Assembly: GCA_016933275.1 (NCBI GenBank)
Contig: JAFGBI010000316.1
Coordinates: 1 to 59,618 of the forward strand
Source: Polyangiaceae bacterium
GTDB taxonomy: Bacteria > Myxococcota_A > Polyangia > Polyangiales > Polyangiaceae
Reading direction: 5' to 3'
DNA: 59,618 nt
Under the pieces are notes generated by a model. That model was not told where the DNA came from. It searched no databases and saw nothing but the letters and a program-made list of their open reading frames with translations. Below, piece by piece: positions 41,527 to 50,225 of the stretch. The position numbers were made by a program, and so were the translations under genes. Every line of letters begins with the position of its first letter. Positions within the stretch are counted from its first letter, which is position 1.

Positions 41527-42717
41527 TCATCGCCACCTCCCGGTGACGGCAGCATTCACGCAGTCCTGAACGGTGCCGAGGTGGACGCGGAGTTTGTTGT
41601 GACCACTCGCGTAGTACGCACCCTTGGCGCTGTCGGTGGCGATCGTCGCGCCCCGACGGGACTCGAGCGGCGTCACGGCGAAGCAAGTGTCGGCCATCAC
41701 CCGGGCGCCGGAGCGTTCGATGGCCGCCACGATCCCGAGCTTCTCTGCCGCGAGTTTGGTGGGGCGGGCCGTGCAGACCCACGTCTCTTTCTCGACGGTT
41801 CTGCCGTCGAGCATCCGGGCGAGCTCGGCGAGCTCCTCGAGGGAGGCGTGAGGACAGCCCAGCGCCACGAGGTCTATCTCGTCCTTGCCGTCGCTCAACT
41901 CCGCGATCGCTCCCTCGAGATCCGTCGCTTGCACGACGATCGAGTCCGTAGGTCGCGTGCCCGGCGCCGGCGTCAGCCCTTCGAGGAAGAAGAGTGGGCT
42001 GCCTCCGAAGGTGACGACGGACGCGCCGAGGCTCTTCAGCTCCGCCACGCTGGGGCGAGCGCGGGTCCGGAGGAGCGCGACGCGTGTCCCGGCGCGCTTG
42101 CCGATCACCCTTCCGAGCGCACCCCATGCCGCGGTCGAAGCGAGCTCGGCTTCGATGACCACCTCGACCTCTGGGACGCGATGGGCGTCGAGGTGGAGGC
42201 CATAACGTGGCGTGCGCCCCGTGAGCGCCGCGGCGAGCGCCGAGGGGCCGCCCTCGCGGTTGGTGCGCGCGCCGAGGACCGAGTTTGCGTAGGCGACGGC
42301 GCTCGATTCGGCCCAGGCCACGTGCTCGCCGGGGCCTGGCAGGTTCCCCACCAGGTATGGAGTGCAGGTGCAGGTGGGGGCAATCCCCATCCGGGTGTAC
42401 GCCGCGACGAGGCGGAGCTGCCTCTCGGCGAATCCCGGGTCGATCCCCTGCGCGCGCCACTCCTCGAGATCCATTCCCGCCGGGTTCAGAGTGGTGACCG
42501 CGCGCACCCGACCGTCGACGGCCATCGACTCGAGCCATTCGAGCCCCGCCTCGCCGAGATTGTGGAAGGAGACGCCCGAGACCTGGACCGAGCGGACCGG
42601 GACGAGGTCCTCGGCTCCGTAGATGTCCCCGAGCGCTACCAGGATCTGCATCGCCTTTTTGGCTGCCTGACCCGCGGCGCCGTCGAGCAGCGAACGCTCT
42701 TCGTCCGTCAGTCTCAC
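41527..42717 (-). CDS. aconitase-X catalytic subunit (phosphomevalonate dehydratase large subunit)
   Basis: This 396-residue AcnX large subunit keeps the cysteines expected for cluster binding in three conserved settings: IAPTCTCTPYLVGN, VALGCPHASLEEL and VMADTCFAVTPLE. Other family marks are SGVSFHNLGEAGLEWLES and AYANSVLGARTNREGGPSAL. It would pair with the adjacent small subunit to dehydrate mevalonate 5-phosphate. The start is GTG, overlapping the UbiD-type stop by four bases (GTGA). Genomic context (UbiD-type decarboxylase upstream, isopentenyl phosphate kinase downstream) is what separates this from AcnX enzymes of amino-acid metabolism. Confidence 0.93.
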   Translation of the reverse strand: MRLTDEERSLLDGAAGQAAKKAMQILVALGDIYGAEDLVPVRSVQVSGVSFHNLGEAGLEWLESMAVDGRVRAVTTLNPAGMDLEEWRAQGIDPGFAERQLRLVAAYTRMGIAPTCTCTPYLVGNLPGPGEHVAWAESSAVAYANSVLGARTNREGGPSALAAALTGRTPRYGLHLDAHRVPEVEVVIEAELASTAAWGALGRVIGKRAGTRVALLRTRARPSVAELKSLGASVVTFGGSPLFFLEGLTPAPGTRPTDSIVVQATDLEGAIAELSDGKDEIDLVALGCPHASLEELAELARMLDGRTVEKETWVCTARPTKLAAEKLGIVAAIERSGARVMADTCFAVTPLESRRGATIATDSAKGAYYASGHNKLRVHLGTVQDCVNAAVTGRWR

Positions 42718-44009
42718 GACACCCCCGAGCCCCGGCCTGGCCCCGCTCGCACGAACTCGGCGCGGTCCCTACCTGGCGGCATCGTCGCATCGATGATCCA
42801 CTTGGCGGTGGTGTCGTCTTGGTCGCTCCGCGAAGGATCCAGCGACGACCCCCGGCAGCCTGGGATGATGATGACGTCGCGGTCGGCCTGCACGCGGGTC
42901 GCGATGGCCCATTCGAGCGCATCCGTGTCGTAGATGTTCACGTCCGCGTCCACGACGACCACCCGCTTGAGCGATGGGTGCGCGCCGAGCGCTGCCATAC
43001 CGGCGTTGCGAGCCTGGCCAGGGCGCGGGTTGTCCAGCGCGACCGCAGCGTGGAGCCAGTTGCAGCCGCCACGAGTGAGCGCGACCCGGTGCAGGCACGG
43101 CACCGTGTTGGCCACGGCGCGATGGATCCGAGGTTCCTGGGGGGTACCCATCAGCAGTTGGTGCTCCTTGCCGCCAGGCACGACCGCCTGGAGGATAGCC
43201 TCGGCGCGTCGAAGGATGCGCGAGACGGTGAACGTGGGTTGCTGTCGCACGCCGTCGAGGGTGCCGGTCAGATCCACGAACGGACCTTCCTCGGCGAGCT
43301 CCTTGGCGGAGAGCGTGCCACGGAGCACGATCTCCGCGCCCGCTGGCACGGTGAGACCGTCGAGCTCCACGGTCGAGAGCCCCCCGACCAGCGCCGAGGC
43401 GAGCTCGAGCTCATCGAGCTCCGGCGGCCCGGAGCACGCGGCCGCGAGGCTCACCGCCGGGTGGAGCCCGAGCAACACCGCGATCTCGGCCGTCCCCGCC
43501 GACTCCTCGAGGATCATCGCGAGGTGCCGCGGCACGATCCGCACGCTGAAGCGGTTCTGTCCGAGGTACATCATGCGGTGGAACGAGAGGTTCATGCCGT
43601 AGCGCCGCGAGCGCGCAGCGATCACCGACGCCGAAAGGTAGGGGCGCTCCGCGCCGGGGTCGAAGACGAGCTGGGCAAAGGCCTCCTCCACTTGGAATAC
43701 CGGTGAGCTGCGCAGGAACGGGGCCTCCGCCACGGGAACCACCGGGCGCGGCGCGTCCATGGCACGCGCCAGCACCTGCGCCGTTTCGGAGGGCCCGCAG
43801 CCGATCGCGGCAGCGACCAGCTCGCGGCTGGACGCTACTCCGCCCGCCACCCGCCCGCTCGCGCCACGCACCCGGTCGAGCACCACGATGCGCCCCTCCT
43901 GGGCGGCGATGGCGGCGCCCGCCTCTCGGACGGGATCGACCTCCTCCTGCACGTGGACGACCCGGCCGAGCCGCTCCTGTTCGGCGATGAATCCCGCAAG
44001 ATCCTTCAT
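42714..44009 (-). CDS. UbiD-family decarboxylase, likely anhydromevalonate phosphate decarboxylase
   Basis: This 431-residue UbiD-fold protein uses prenyl-FMN. Readable family segments are GMNLSFHRMMYLGQNRFSVR, EGPFVDLTGTLDGVRQQPTF, LQAVVPGGKEHQLLMGTPQE and VVVDADVNIYD near the C-terminus. In archaea the homologue removes CO2 from trans-anhydromevalonate 5-phosphate to give isopentenyl phosphate. It heads an operon with the AcnX subunits and the kinase, which fixes this assignment better than sequence alone; UbiD members on aromatic acids look similar. It needs the UbiX cofactor, and a ubiX gene sits at 27040-27606. No obvious ribosome site precedes the ATG. Confidence 0.9.
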   Translation of the reverse strand: MKDLAGFIAEQERLGRVVHVQEEVDPVREAGAAIAAQEGRIVVLDRVRGASGRVAGGVASSRELVAAAIGCGPSETAQVLARAMDAPRPVVPVAEAPFLRSSPVFQVEEAFAQLVFDPGAERPYLSASVIAARSRRYGMNLSFHRMMYLGQNRFSVRIVPRHLAMILEESAGTAEIAVLLGLHPAVSLAAACSGPPELDELELASALVGGLSTVELDGLTVPAGAEIVLRGTLSAKELAEEGPFVDLTGTLDGVRQQPTFTVSRILRRAEAILQAVVPGGKEHQLLMGTPQEPRIHRAVANTVPCLHRVALTRGGCNWLHAAVALDNPRPGQARNAGMAALGAHPSLKRVVVVDADVNIYDTDALEWAIATRVQADRDVIIIPGCRGSSLDPSRSDQDDTTAKWIIDATMPPGRDRAEFVRAGPGRGSGVS

Positions 44010-44195
44010 GGGAGGCCATAACTTAGCCAGAATGGGCGCGGCGGCGCAATCCTCCCCCGCTTCCTCCGGAGTCCGTGGTCGAGCGGTCAGCGACGCGGTG
44101 CTGTGCCGCGCGACGCGGCTTCGGCTGACACCGGCCGCAGCAGCGCGAAACTTGGCAGGTCTTCGGGCCCCACGTTACCAAAACGGCTGCTGCCG

Positions 44196-45815
44196 ATGGC
44201 TCTCCGCCCGTCCTTGGCCGTGCTCGGCGCCGTGATGTCGCTTGGGCTCTCCGGGTGCTCGCTCGCCAACGGCGCTGAAGGGAGGTCGGCCGGGCCAACC
44301 ACCCTGGTCGCGTCCGCCGCGCCCAGCGCCGGCGCTTCTTTCGCCGTGGCCGAGGTGAGGACGGGACGAGCCTCGAAGCCCCGTGGGGACGGCGTCGATC
44401 TGGCTGCTTCGGATCCTGGTCGCTGGCCGGAACCGTCCGCCGAGCAGCTCGATCAGCTCGGAGCGGGCGTTCCGTCCGGGTCGAGCCTCCCGGACACGAT
44501 CGATCCCGAGCGCGCGATCGCGGCGATCGGTCACCAGACCATCGTGCGCGCGAGCCCCAGCCACACGGCGACGAAGCTCGGCTACCTTCGCGTGGGCGCC
44601 GTCGTGCACCGCTCGGCCGAGCCCGTGGGGTACTCGGGGTGCAGCGAGGGATGGTACGCCATCGACCCGGAGGGCTACGTTTGTGTCGGGCAGAACGCCA
44701 CGCTCGACCTGGAGTACCCGCTGGTGGCAGCGGCGCGCCGGCGGGCCGAGCGTGACGCGCCACTCCCGTATCGCTACGGGCTGGCGCGTTCGCCGACTCC
44801 CGCGTTCTACGTGAAGATCCCGACGCCTGCGGAGCAACGGGTCGAAGAGACCGATCTCGATCGCCACCTCGCCGTCGCCGATCGGGATGCGTGGAGCGAC
44901 GTGGGGCTCGTGCCCGTCCCCGCGCTGCTCCGCGATGGACAACGGAGTCCCACCGTGCGCCGGCTCCGCTACCCGCGACCCACCGTTTCGCTCGGTCATG
45001 CCGAGGGCAAGAGCGGGTTCGCGCTCCTCGAGTTCTTCGAGTCGGGCGGGCGACGATGGGCGCTCAACGCGGAGCTGGAGGTGATGGCGCTCGACCGGTT
45101 GCGCCCGGTGGAGCCGAGCTCCTTCCGCGGCCTGCCCTTGGATGACGAACTCACCCTCCCGGTGGCGTTCGTGCACACGCGGCAGGCGCGGGCCCACACG
45201 GGCGATCCGGCGCAGGGTCTGGTTCCGGGCCGCGTCCTCGGCTTCCGCGAAGCCCTGCCGCTCACGGGGCGGACCGCGCGCCTCTCCGGGGAGCGCTATC
45301 TCGAGACCCGAAGTGGCGAATGGGTCAAGGACGAGCGGTTGATCAGGGTGGATGGTCTTCGCAGACGCCCGGGGTGGGCCGCGGCCGGGCGGACGTGGAT
45401 AGATGTCTCCATCCTCGAGCAGAGCCTGGTGGCCTATGAGGGCACGAAGCCCGTCTACGTGACCCTGGTATCCACCGGGATCGACGGACTCGGTGATCCG
45501 GAGCAGACTCACTCCACGATTCGCGGGCAGTTCCTGGTCCACACCAAGCACCTCACCATCACCATGGATGGGGACGAGGTAGGGGACGAGTTTGACCTGC
45601 GCGACGTACCCTATGTCCAGTACTTCACCGCCGGCTACGCGATCCACGCGGCATACTGGCACGACGGCTTCGGGCTCCCCCGGAGTCACGGTTGTATCAA
45701 CCTTAGCCCTATCGACGCGGCTTGGCTCTTCGAGTGGACCGATCCGCCGCTACCGGAGCGTTGGCACGGCGCGATGTCGCTCCGCGACGGGACGCTGGTC
45801 CACGTGCACCCGTAG
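44196..45815 (+). CDS. L,D-transpeptidase (YkuD) lipoprotein
   Basis: This 539-residue lipoprotein has a signal ending in SLGLSGC and a long N-terminal region, with an SH3-like piece near 110-170 (ASPSHTATKLGYLRVGAVVH). A C-terminal YkuD domain (about 400-539) carries the active-site motif HGCINL with Cys500, preceded by AIHAAYWHDGFGLPRSHGC. Such enzymes cross-link peptidoglycan or attach proteins to it in the periplasm. All catalytic residues are intact. A longer frame from 44103 has no signal-like start. The gene is divergent from the mevalonate operon across a 186-bp gap. Confidence 0.88.
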   Translation: MALRPSLAVLGAVMSLGLSGCSLANGAEGRSAGPTTLVASAAPSAGASFAVAEVRTGRASKPRGDGVDLAASDPGRWPEPSAEQLDQLGAGVPSGSSLPDTIDPERAIAAIGHQTIVRASPSHTATKLGYLRVGAVVHRSAEPVGYSGCSEGWYAIDPEGYVCVGQNATLDLEYPLVAAARRRAERDAPLPYRYGLARSPTPAFYVKIPTPAEQRVEETDLDRHLAVADRDAWSDVGLVPVPALLRDGQRSPTVRRLRYPRPTVSLGHAEGKSGFALLEFFESGGRRWALNAELEVMALDRLRPVEPSSFRGLPLDDELTLPVAFVHTRQARAHTGDPAQGLVPGRVLGFREALPLTGRTARLSGERYLETRSGEWVKDERLIRVDGLRRRPGWAAAGRTWIDVSILEQSLVAYEGTKPVYVTLVSTGIDGLGDPEQTHSTIRGQFLVHTKHLTITMDGDEVGDEFDLRDVPYVQYFTAGYAIHAAYWHDGFGLPRSHGCINLSPIDAAWLFEWTDPPLPERWHGAMSLRDGTLVHVHP

Positions 45816-45833
45816 GGCTTCGCCCCCTCGGTA

Positions 45834-48800
45834 TCAGCGGGCGAGGCGCGAGGCGTAGTCGTGCAGCGGCAACGACGTGCGACCGACCAGGTGCTGGTGC
45901 ACCTCCAGCACCGGGGTGATGACTTTCCGCCCGAGGCGCAGGCGGTAGTCCGCGGGTTCCCGTGGGTCGGTCACCTCTCGCTCCCAGGCTCCGCCGACCG
46001 TTTCGCGCAGCACCTCGCCGACGTATGCCCCGACCAGGATGGAGACGCGCGCGACCCAGGGCTCGGCCGGGTTGGACGGAGCCGCGGGGGGCGCGACCAG
46101 CCCGAGGTAGGCCTCGATCGACGCGAGGCTTGCCATGGAGCCGTCGAGGGGTCCTGCCGCGTTGTGGCGGCACCACTCCGAGACGACCGAGCACGACATG
46201 GCCCGTCCCAGTCGCGTGAGGAGCGCGGCTCGGGGCCAGGTGGCGGGCGTCCACGGGCTGGGCGGCACGGCAGAGGGCAGGACGTGTTCCGCCCATGCGT
46301 CGGCGCCGGGGTGCGCGTGCCTCTGCTCGCCGCCGAATCCGAGCTCCAGCGGCCGTCCAGCGCGCAGGCGAGCAGCGACCGCCGCGAACGGACTGAAGCG
46401 CCGCTCGGCACTCACCACGGACACGGTCCCGAGCTCGGCGACGCTGCCCTCCCAGTGTCCGCCGAAGGAACGACAAAGGACCTGACCGAGGTAGGAACCG
46501 AGCAGCAAGGTGACCGGGAAATCGTCGACGCTGTCGTCGAGTTGAGCGGAAGGATCGTAGACGAGGTCCATGCCCGCGCGCACGCGCTTGAGGCTCCACA
46601 ATGAGAGGTCGAACGGGGCAAAATGCGCCCAGACCGGATCCTCGGTGAGGGCGTGAACGGCTACCGCGCTCATCGCGGGGAACCCCTCATCGCCGCCGGT
46701 TTCGACGACGCGATGGAGACGCTGGCGGCAATCCTGCTCGAAGCAAACCTGCGCGGCTCGGCGGTCGCCGTCGATGATCGCACGCTCCGTGGGTTTCCAG
46801 ACATCACGAGCGTCGTCGACGTCGCTGAATCCGTGCGCCGTCTGGACTCCCGGCGAAGGTACCTCGATCCGAGAAGCCTGCAGCACTGGCTCGAGCGCCT
46901 CCGCCTCTCGCGGCGCGCAATCGCGCAGGCGCAGCCACGCCTGCTGTGCATCGTGCACGCGATGCAACCGCGCCGATGCCACAACCACTGCGGCCAGCGC
47001 GTCTGGGGACCGCGGATCGAGGCCCAGCGCCCGCTGTGCCAATCCGATCGCTCGCTCGGCATCGCCGAGGTGGGCCTGGACACAGCCTCGAAGGGCCTGT
47101 ACGAGGCCCGGGTGGGGCCCCCCCCGTGTCTTCAGGCCGTCCAGGGCCAGGTCTGCCTCCGACACGATCGTGACGTCACCGGTGGCACGCGCGGCGCGGA
47201 CGGCGGCCCACGCGAGCGTCAGGCGAACCAGCGGTCGTTTGGCGTCGAGCTCCGACGCTCGGCGCGCCTCGATGAGCGCGCTCGCTGGATCCCCCGCGTC
47301 GAGGAGCAGCCGCGCCACCCCCGCGCGCAGGTCCACGTCGAGAGCGGGCTCGGCCGCCATGGCCGTGAGCGTGCCGTGCGCTTCCGCCATTCGACCCGCG
47401 CCGAGCAACGCTCGCGTCCGCAAGAGCTTCTGCTCGGGGTCTTCCTCCTCCGGCGGATCACCGAGCAAGGCCAGCGCATCGCCGTACCGTTCGGCGTCGA
47501 GCCGCGTCGCCACCTCGAACAGTGAAGGACGCAGGGGCGGCTTCGTATCATCGGGAGGTGGGAAATCGGATCGGATACGGTAGGTGGGGTCGCCAGTATC
47601 CGGGATCACCTCGATGCTGCCCGAGGGCAAGGAGGTGGAGGCAGGCGCGCCGCCGGTTTTCCCCTTTTTCTGCAGGCTTCCGCGCCTCGTCTGGCCCGTC
47701 CCCGCGGCGGAGTCTCGGTGTGGCTGGTCCGTCGTCTTCGCGTCGCTCGCTTGGGTGTTCGAGGTGGGCAACCGTGCGGTTCGATCCCCCGGTCCGCGGG
47801 AGAACACCACTTCCTCACGCTCGGGCGCTTCGGAGTACCGGGTTATCAGGTCGACGGGGTGGACCGGCGCCGCTGTCCGCTCCCCCTTCCGGTTCGCTGA
47901 CCGCTGCTCGGGCCTGGCGTGGATCGGCGCATAACTGGGCGGACCCTCCGGGGCGTCGATCCGCGGGATCGCCGGTGCGCGCGGGATCGCCGGCTCCACG
48001 AGGCGACGGATCTCCGCATGAATGACCCCCGGGATCTCCGAGGGAGGTGGCGGCTCGCCCACCCCGGGGTCGGTGGAGATGTGCGTGAAGGCGCCCGATC
48101 CCGGCGCCTGGTCCTCATCCTCATCCCCATCCGGCGTGGTCCCAGCGGTGAGGGCGGGTGCGCTCGCGGACGGCGGCGATGGTGGACTCGGCTCGACATA
48201 GTCCAGGGGGCCATCGACCTCCGGCGGGGACCCCCAGGCACTCGTTCGTTGCCCGATGGCAGCCCCCTTCTCCGTTCCGGGTTCTGACGGGGACCCCCAT
48301 GCGTGCGTCATCTTCTCGGCCGGGGACCCCTGCAATGCTCGGTCGTACCCAGTGGTGCTACCGTCGACCGCATCGAGCTCGGCGGCGAGTCGCATCGCTG
48401 CCTCGAGCGGCGGCAGATGCTTGGCAGCTCCTCGACCATTCTGCCCCCGCTCGAAGGGTCGGTTTGGTCCGGCTGGCGATTCCAGCGGTCCAGCCGATCC
48501 CCCCAGGTGGGAGCGCACCCTGGGTGCTTCGCGGGTGGCCGGCGATGCCGTGTCGGGCGTCGTCCCGTCGGGACGAGCCGTGGCCGGGGCGTCTGGTGGG
48601 AGGGCCTCGGGCACCGTCGGGTTGGTGAGGGGGCGCTCGGCGGTGGCGACGGAGAGAGCGGGAGGGTTGGGCGGGGGAGGGGCGGTTGCCGTCTCTGGAG
48701 CGGGCTCCGCCATGGGCGCGATAGGTGCTGCGGCCCCGAGAGAGCCCCGATGGGGCGGCGTCGTGCGGGTCAGCACCCCCGTCTCCGCCGCGTCGAGCAT

Positions 48801-49046
48801 GTACTGCGCCTGGGGGAAGCTCTGGACATTGCGCAGAAGATCTCGAAGTCGGTCCGCGACGCCGCGAACATCCAGGCGTCCGCGGAGGTAGAGGAGTCGT
48901 GTGGTCAGGTACGTGACGCCATGGTCGAGACCCTGCCGCTGACCCAGTGCAGCGAGACGGCGCTGGGCCTCATCGAGCTTCCGCTCGTCGAGCAAGGTAT
49001 CGACAGCGATCAGGTCCGGGTGCTGCAGCGGCCCGATATTCGGCAT
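45834..49046 (-). CDS. large TPR-type protein with duplicated C-terminal domain
   Basis: This 1070-residue protein has no signal peptide. A short N-terminal TPR-like region (LIAVDTLLDERKLDEAQRRL) leads into about 400 residues of Pro/Ala-rich disordered sequence with three AWGSP/HAWGSP motifs. A TPR array follows at about 500-740 (ALIEARRASELDAKRPLVRL, AIGLAQRALGLDPRSPDALA). The last 300 residues contain two copies of an unfamiliar domain whose core reads LLGSYLGQVLCRSFGGHWE and LVGAYVGEVLRETVGGAWE. The start at MPNIGPL was chosen over one 36 residues upstream because the extension is not protein-like. It is convergent with the transpeptidase gene; function is unknown. Confidence 0.75.
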   Translation of the reverse strand: MPNIGPLQHPDLIAVDTLLDERKLDEAQRRLAALGQRQGLDHGVTYLTTRLLYLRGRLDVRGVADRLRDLLRNVQSFPQAQYMLDAAETGVLTRTTPPHRGSLGAAAPIAPMAEPAPETATAPPPPNPPALSVATAERPLTNPTVPEALPPDAPATARPDGTTPDTASPATREAPRVRSHLGGSAGPLESPAGPNRPFERGQNGRGAAKHLPPLEAAMRLAAELDAVDGSTTGYDRALQGSPAEKMTHAWGSPSEPGTEKGAAIGQRTSAWGSPPEVDGPLDYVEPSPPSPPSASAPALTAGTTPDGDEDEDQAPGSGAFTHISTDPGVGEPPPPSEIPGVIHAEIRRLVEPAIPRAPAIPRIDAPEGPPSYAPIHARPEQRSANRKGERTAAPVHPVDLITRYSEAPEREEVVFSRGPGDRTARLPTSNTQASDAKTTDQPHRDSAAGTGQTRRGSLQKKGKTGGAPASTSLPSGSIEVIPDTGDPTYRIRSDFPPPDDTKPPLRPSLFEVATRLDAERYGDALALLGDPPEEEDPEQKLLRTRALLGAGRMAEAHGTLTAMAAEPALDVDLRAGVARLLLDAGDPASALIEARRASELDAKRPLVRLTLAWAAVRAARATGDVTIVSEADLALDGLKTRGGPHPGLVQALRGCVQAHLGDAERAIGLAQRALGLDPRSPDALAAVVVASARLHRVHDAQQAWLRLRDCAPREAEALEPVLQASRIEVPSPGVQTAHGFSDVDDARDVWKPTERAIIDGDRRAAQVCFEQDCRQRLHRVVETGGDEGFPAMSAVAVHALTEDPVWAHFAPFDLSLWSLKRVRAGMDLVYDPSAQLDDSVDDFPVTLLLGSYLGQVLCRSFGGHWEGSVAELGTVSVVSAERRFSPFAAVAARLRAGRPLELGFGGEQRHAHPGADAWAEHVLPSAVPPSPWTPATWPRAALLTRLGRAMSCSVVSEWCRHNAAGPLDGSMASLASIEAYLGLVAPPAAPSNPAEPWVARVSILVGAYVGEVLRETVGGAWEREVTDPREPADYRLRLGRKVITPVLEVHQHLVGRTSLPLHDYASRLAR

Positions 49047-49184
49047 CGGACAAGGCTCTCGCTGGTGTCGGGAGTCCGAACCCAGCGCCTCCTGCTTTCC
49101 ATCGTACCCCACCGTCGTTCCGGGCGGGAAGCGAACGGCGAGCCCGCTCCGCAACCAACGGTCTTGGCGGGCTTGGACCGGGGT

Positions 49185-50057
49185 TCAGGGGCCCGGCGGG
49201 GCGGGTGCTGCCGTCAACCAGACGGACACCCGCGCTTCTTTCCCTACTGTCTTGCCCAAGAGCACGGCGGCACTGGGGATCGGCATGCCCGAGCTGCCGC
49301 GAGGGCCGATGTCGTGGGCCGCGAGAGACACGGGAAAGGGCCGCTGGGTCTCCAGGGTGAGGCGGGAGGGGATGGCCCCCGGAGTAGCGGGCACCGCGTA
49401 CTCGAAGATCGCGCGTAACCGGACGCCGAGCTCCACCTGGAACCCGTGGACCAGCAGCAGCCCCTCCCCGTCGAACAGGACCTCGCGGATCTCCTGGCTT
49501 TCTGTCACGTCGGGCGCGGCGGCCCCGGCCGCTTCGGCCGGATCGTGTAGGGGAGGGAGGGCCCCCTTCCGGACGAGGCGGCCCTCGTGGGCCGCGGTCG
49601 CGGTCGGGCGCTCGACCTCGCGCAGGGTGAAGCGGGCCCAACGGAGGCGTTCTCGGTCAGCCTCCGGGCGGCTAGGTCCCACGTCGAGCCAGCTCTGGGC
49701 CTGGGCGCTCGCCTCCCGGTCCTCTGCCCCATCGGCGCCGAGGATTCGAATGCTCGCGAGGTCGAGCTCGATCGAGCCGCGGGTCGCGCCAAGGTCCATC
49801 AGGTCCACTTCGAGCGTCCCTCGGGCGACCCGGAGCGAGCCCTTGGGGCGCGCCTCACGCGCGGGCACCTCGAACCGGGCCTCGGCGGCCGGCTCGATGG
49901 TGAAGGTCTGGCGCTCCCTTGGGCGTTCGACCGAGAGCGAAGCCGCCTGCCACGGTTCCGTACGCCGGGGTGGAGGAGGCACCTTCTTCGAGCACGCCAG
50001 CGCCGCGCATGACCCGATGATGGCGAGGAAGACCAGGGGCCGTACTGTCTCTCTCAC
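49185..50057 (-). CDS. putative lipoprotein with YceI-like region
   Basis: This 290-residue protein has a short signal with a lipobox-like AALAC and a Lys/Pro-rich start (SKKVPPPPRR). The middle (about 50-150) has the strand pattern of the YceI lipocalin-like family (GSLRVARGTLEVDLMDLGAT, RGSIELDLASI, RWARFTLREVE), but the match is by eye and not strong. The C-terminal half continues as beta-rich sequence (VELGVRLRAIFEYAVPATPG). The start is GTG, with GGGGAG five bases upstream. It is probably in one transcript with the large TPR gene 138 bases downstream. Confidence 0.6.
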   Translation of the reverse strand: MRETVRPLVFLAIIGSCAALACSKKVPPPPRRTEPWQAASLSVERPRERQTFTIEPAAEARFEVPAREARPKGSLRVARGTLEVDLMDLGATRGSIELDLASIRILGADGAEDREASAQAQSWLDVGPSRPEADRERLRWARFTLREVERPTATAAHEGRLVRKGALPPLHDPAEAAGAAAPDVTESQEIREVLFDGEGLLLVHGFQVELGVRLRAIFEYAVPATPGAIPSRLTLETQRPFPVSLAAHDIGPRGSSGMPIPSAAVLLGKTVGKEARVSVWLTAAPAPPGP

Positions 50058-50225
50058 GCTCCCCGGTCGTAGTACGCCGCCCTTCGATGGGGCCAGAAAT
50101 TCACCCTCGGAGCTTCGTCTTCGGGCGCGCGGTGGTTGTCTGGCGGCAGTCGGGATATGTAGCGGCTTCGGCGTGGGGATTCCGGGGTGCCCGGAGGCTC
50201 GCGCTGGAGACCTCGGAGGATCCCC

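Noticed and set aside
47770..47800. GGTTCGATCCCCC, similar to a tRNA T-arm
   Set aside because: It lies inside the coding sequence of the large TPR protein and no acceptor or anticodon stem can be drawn around it.
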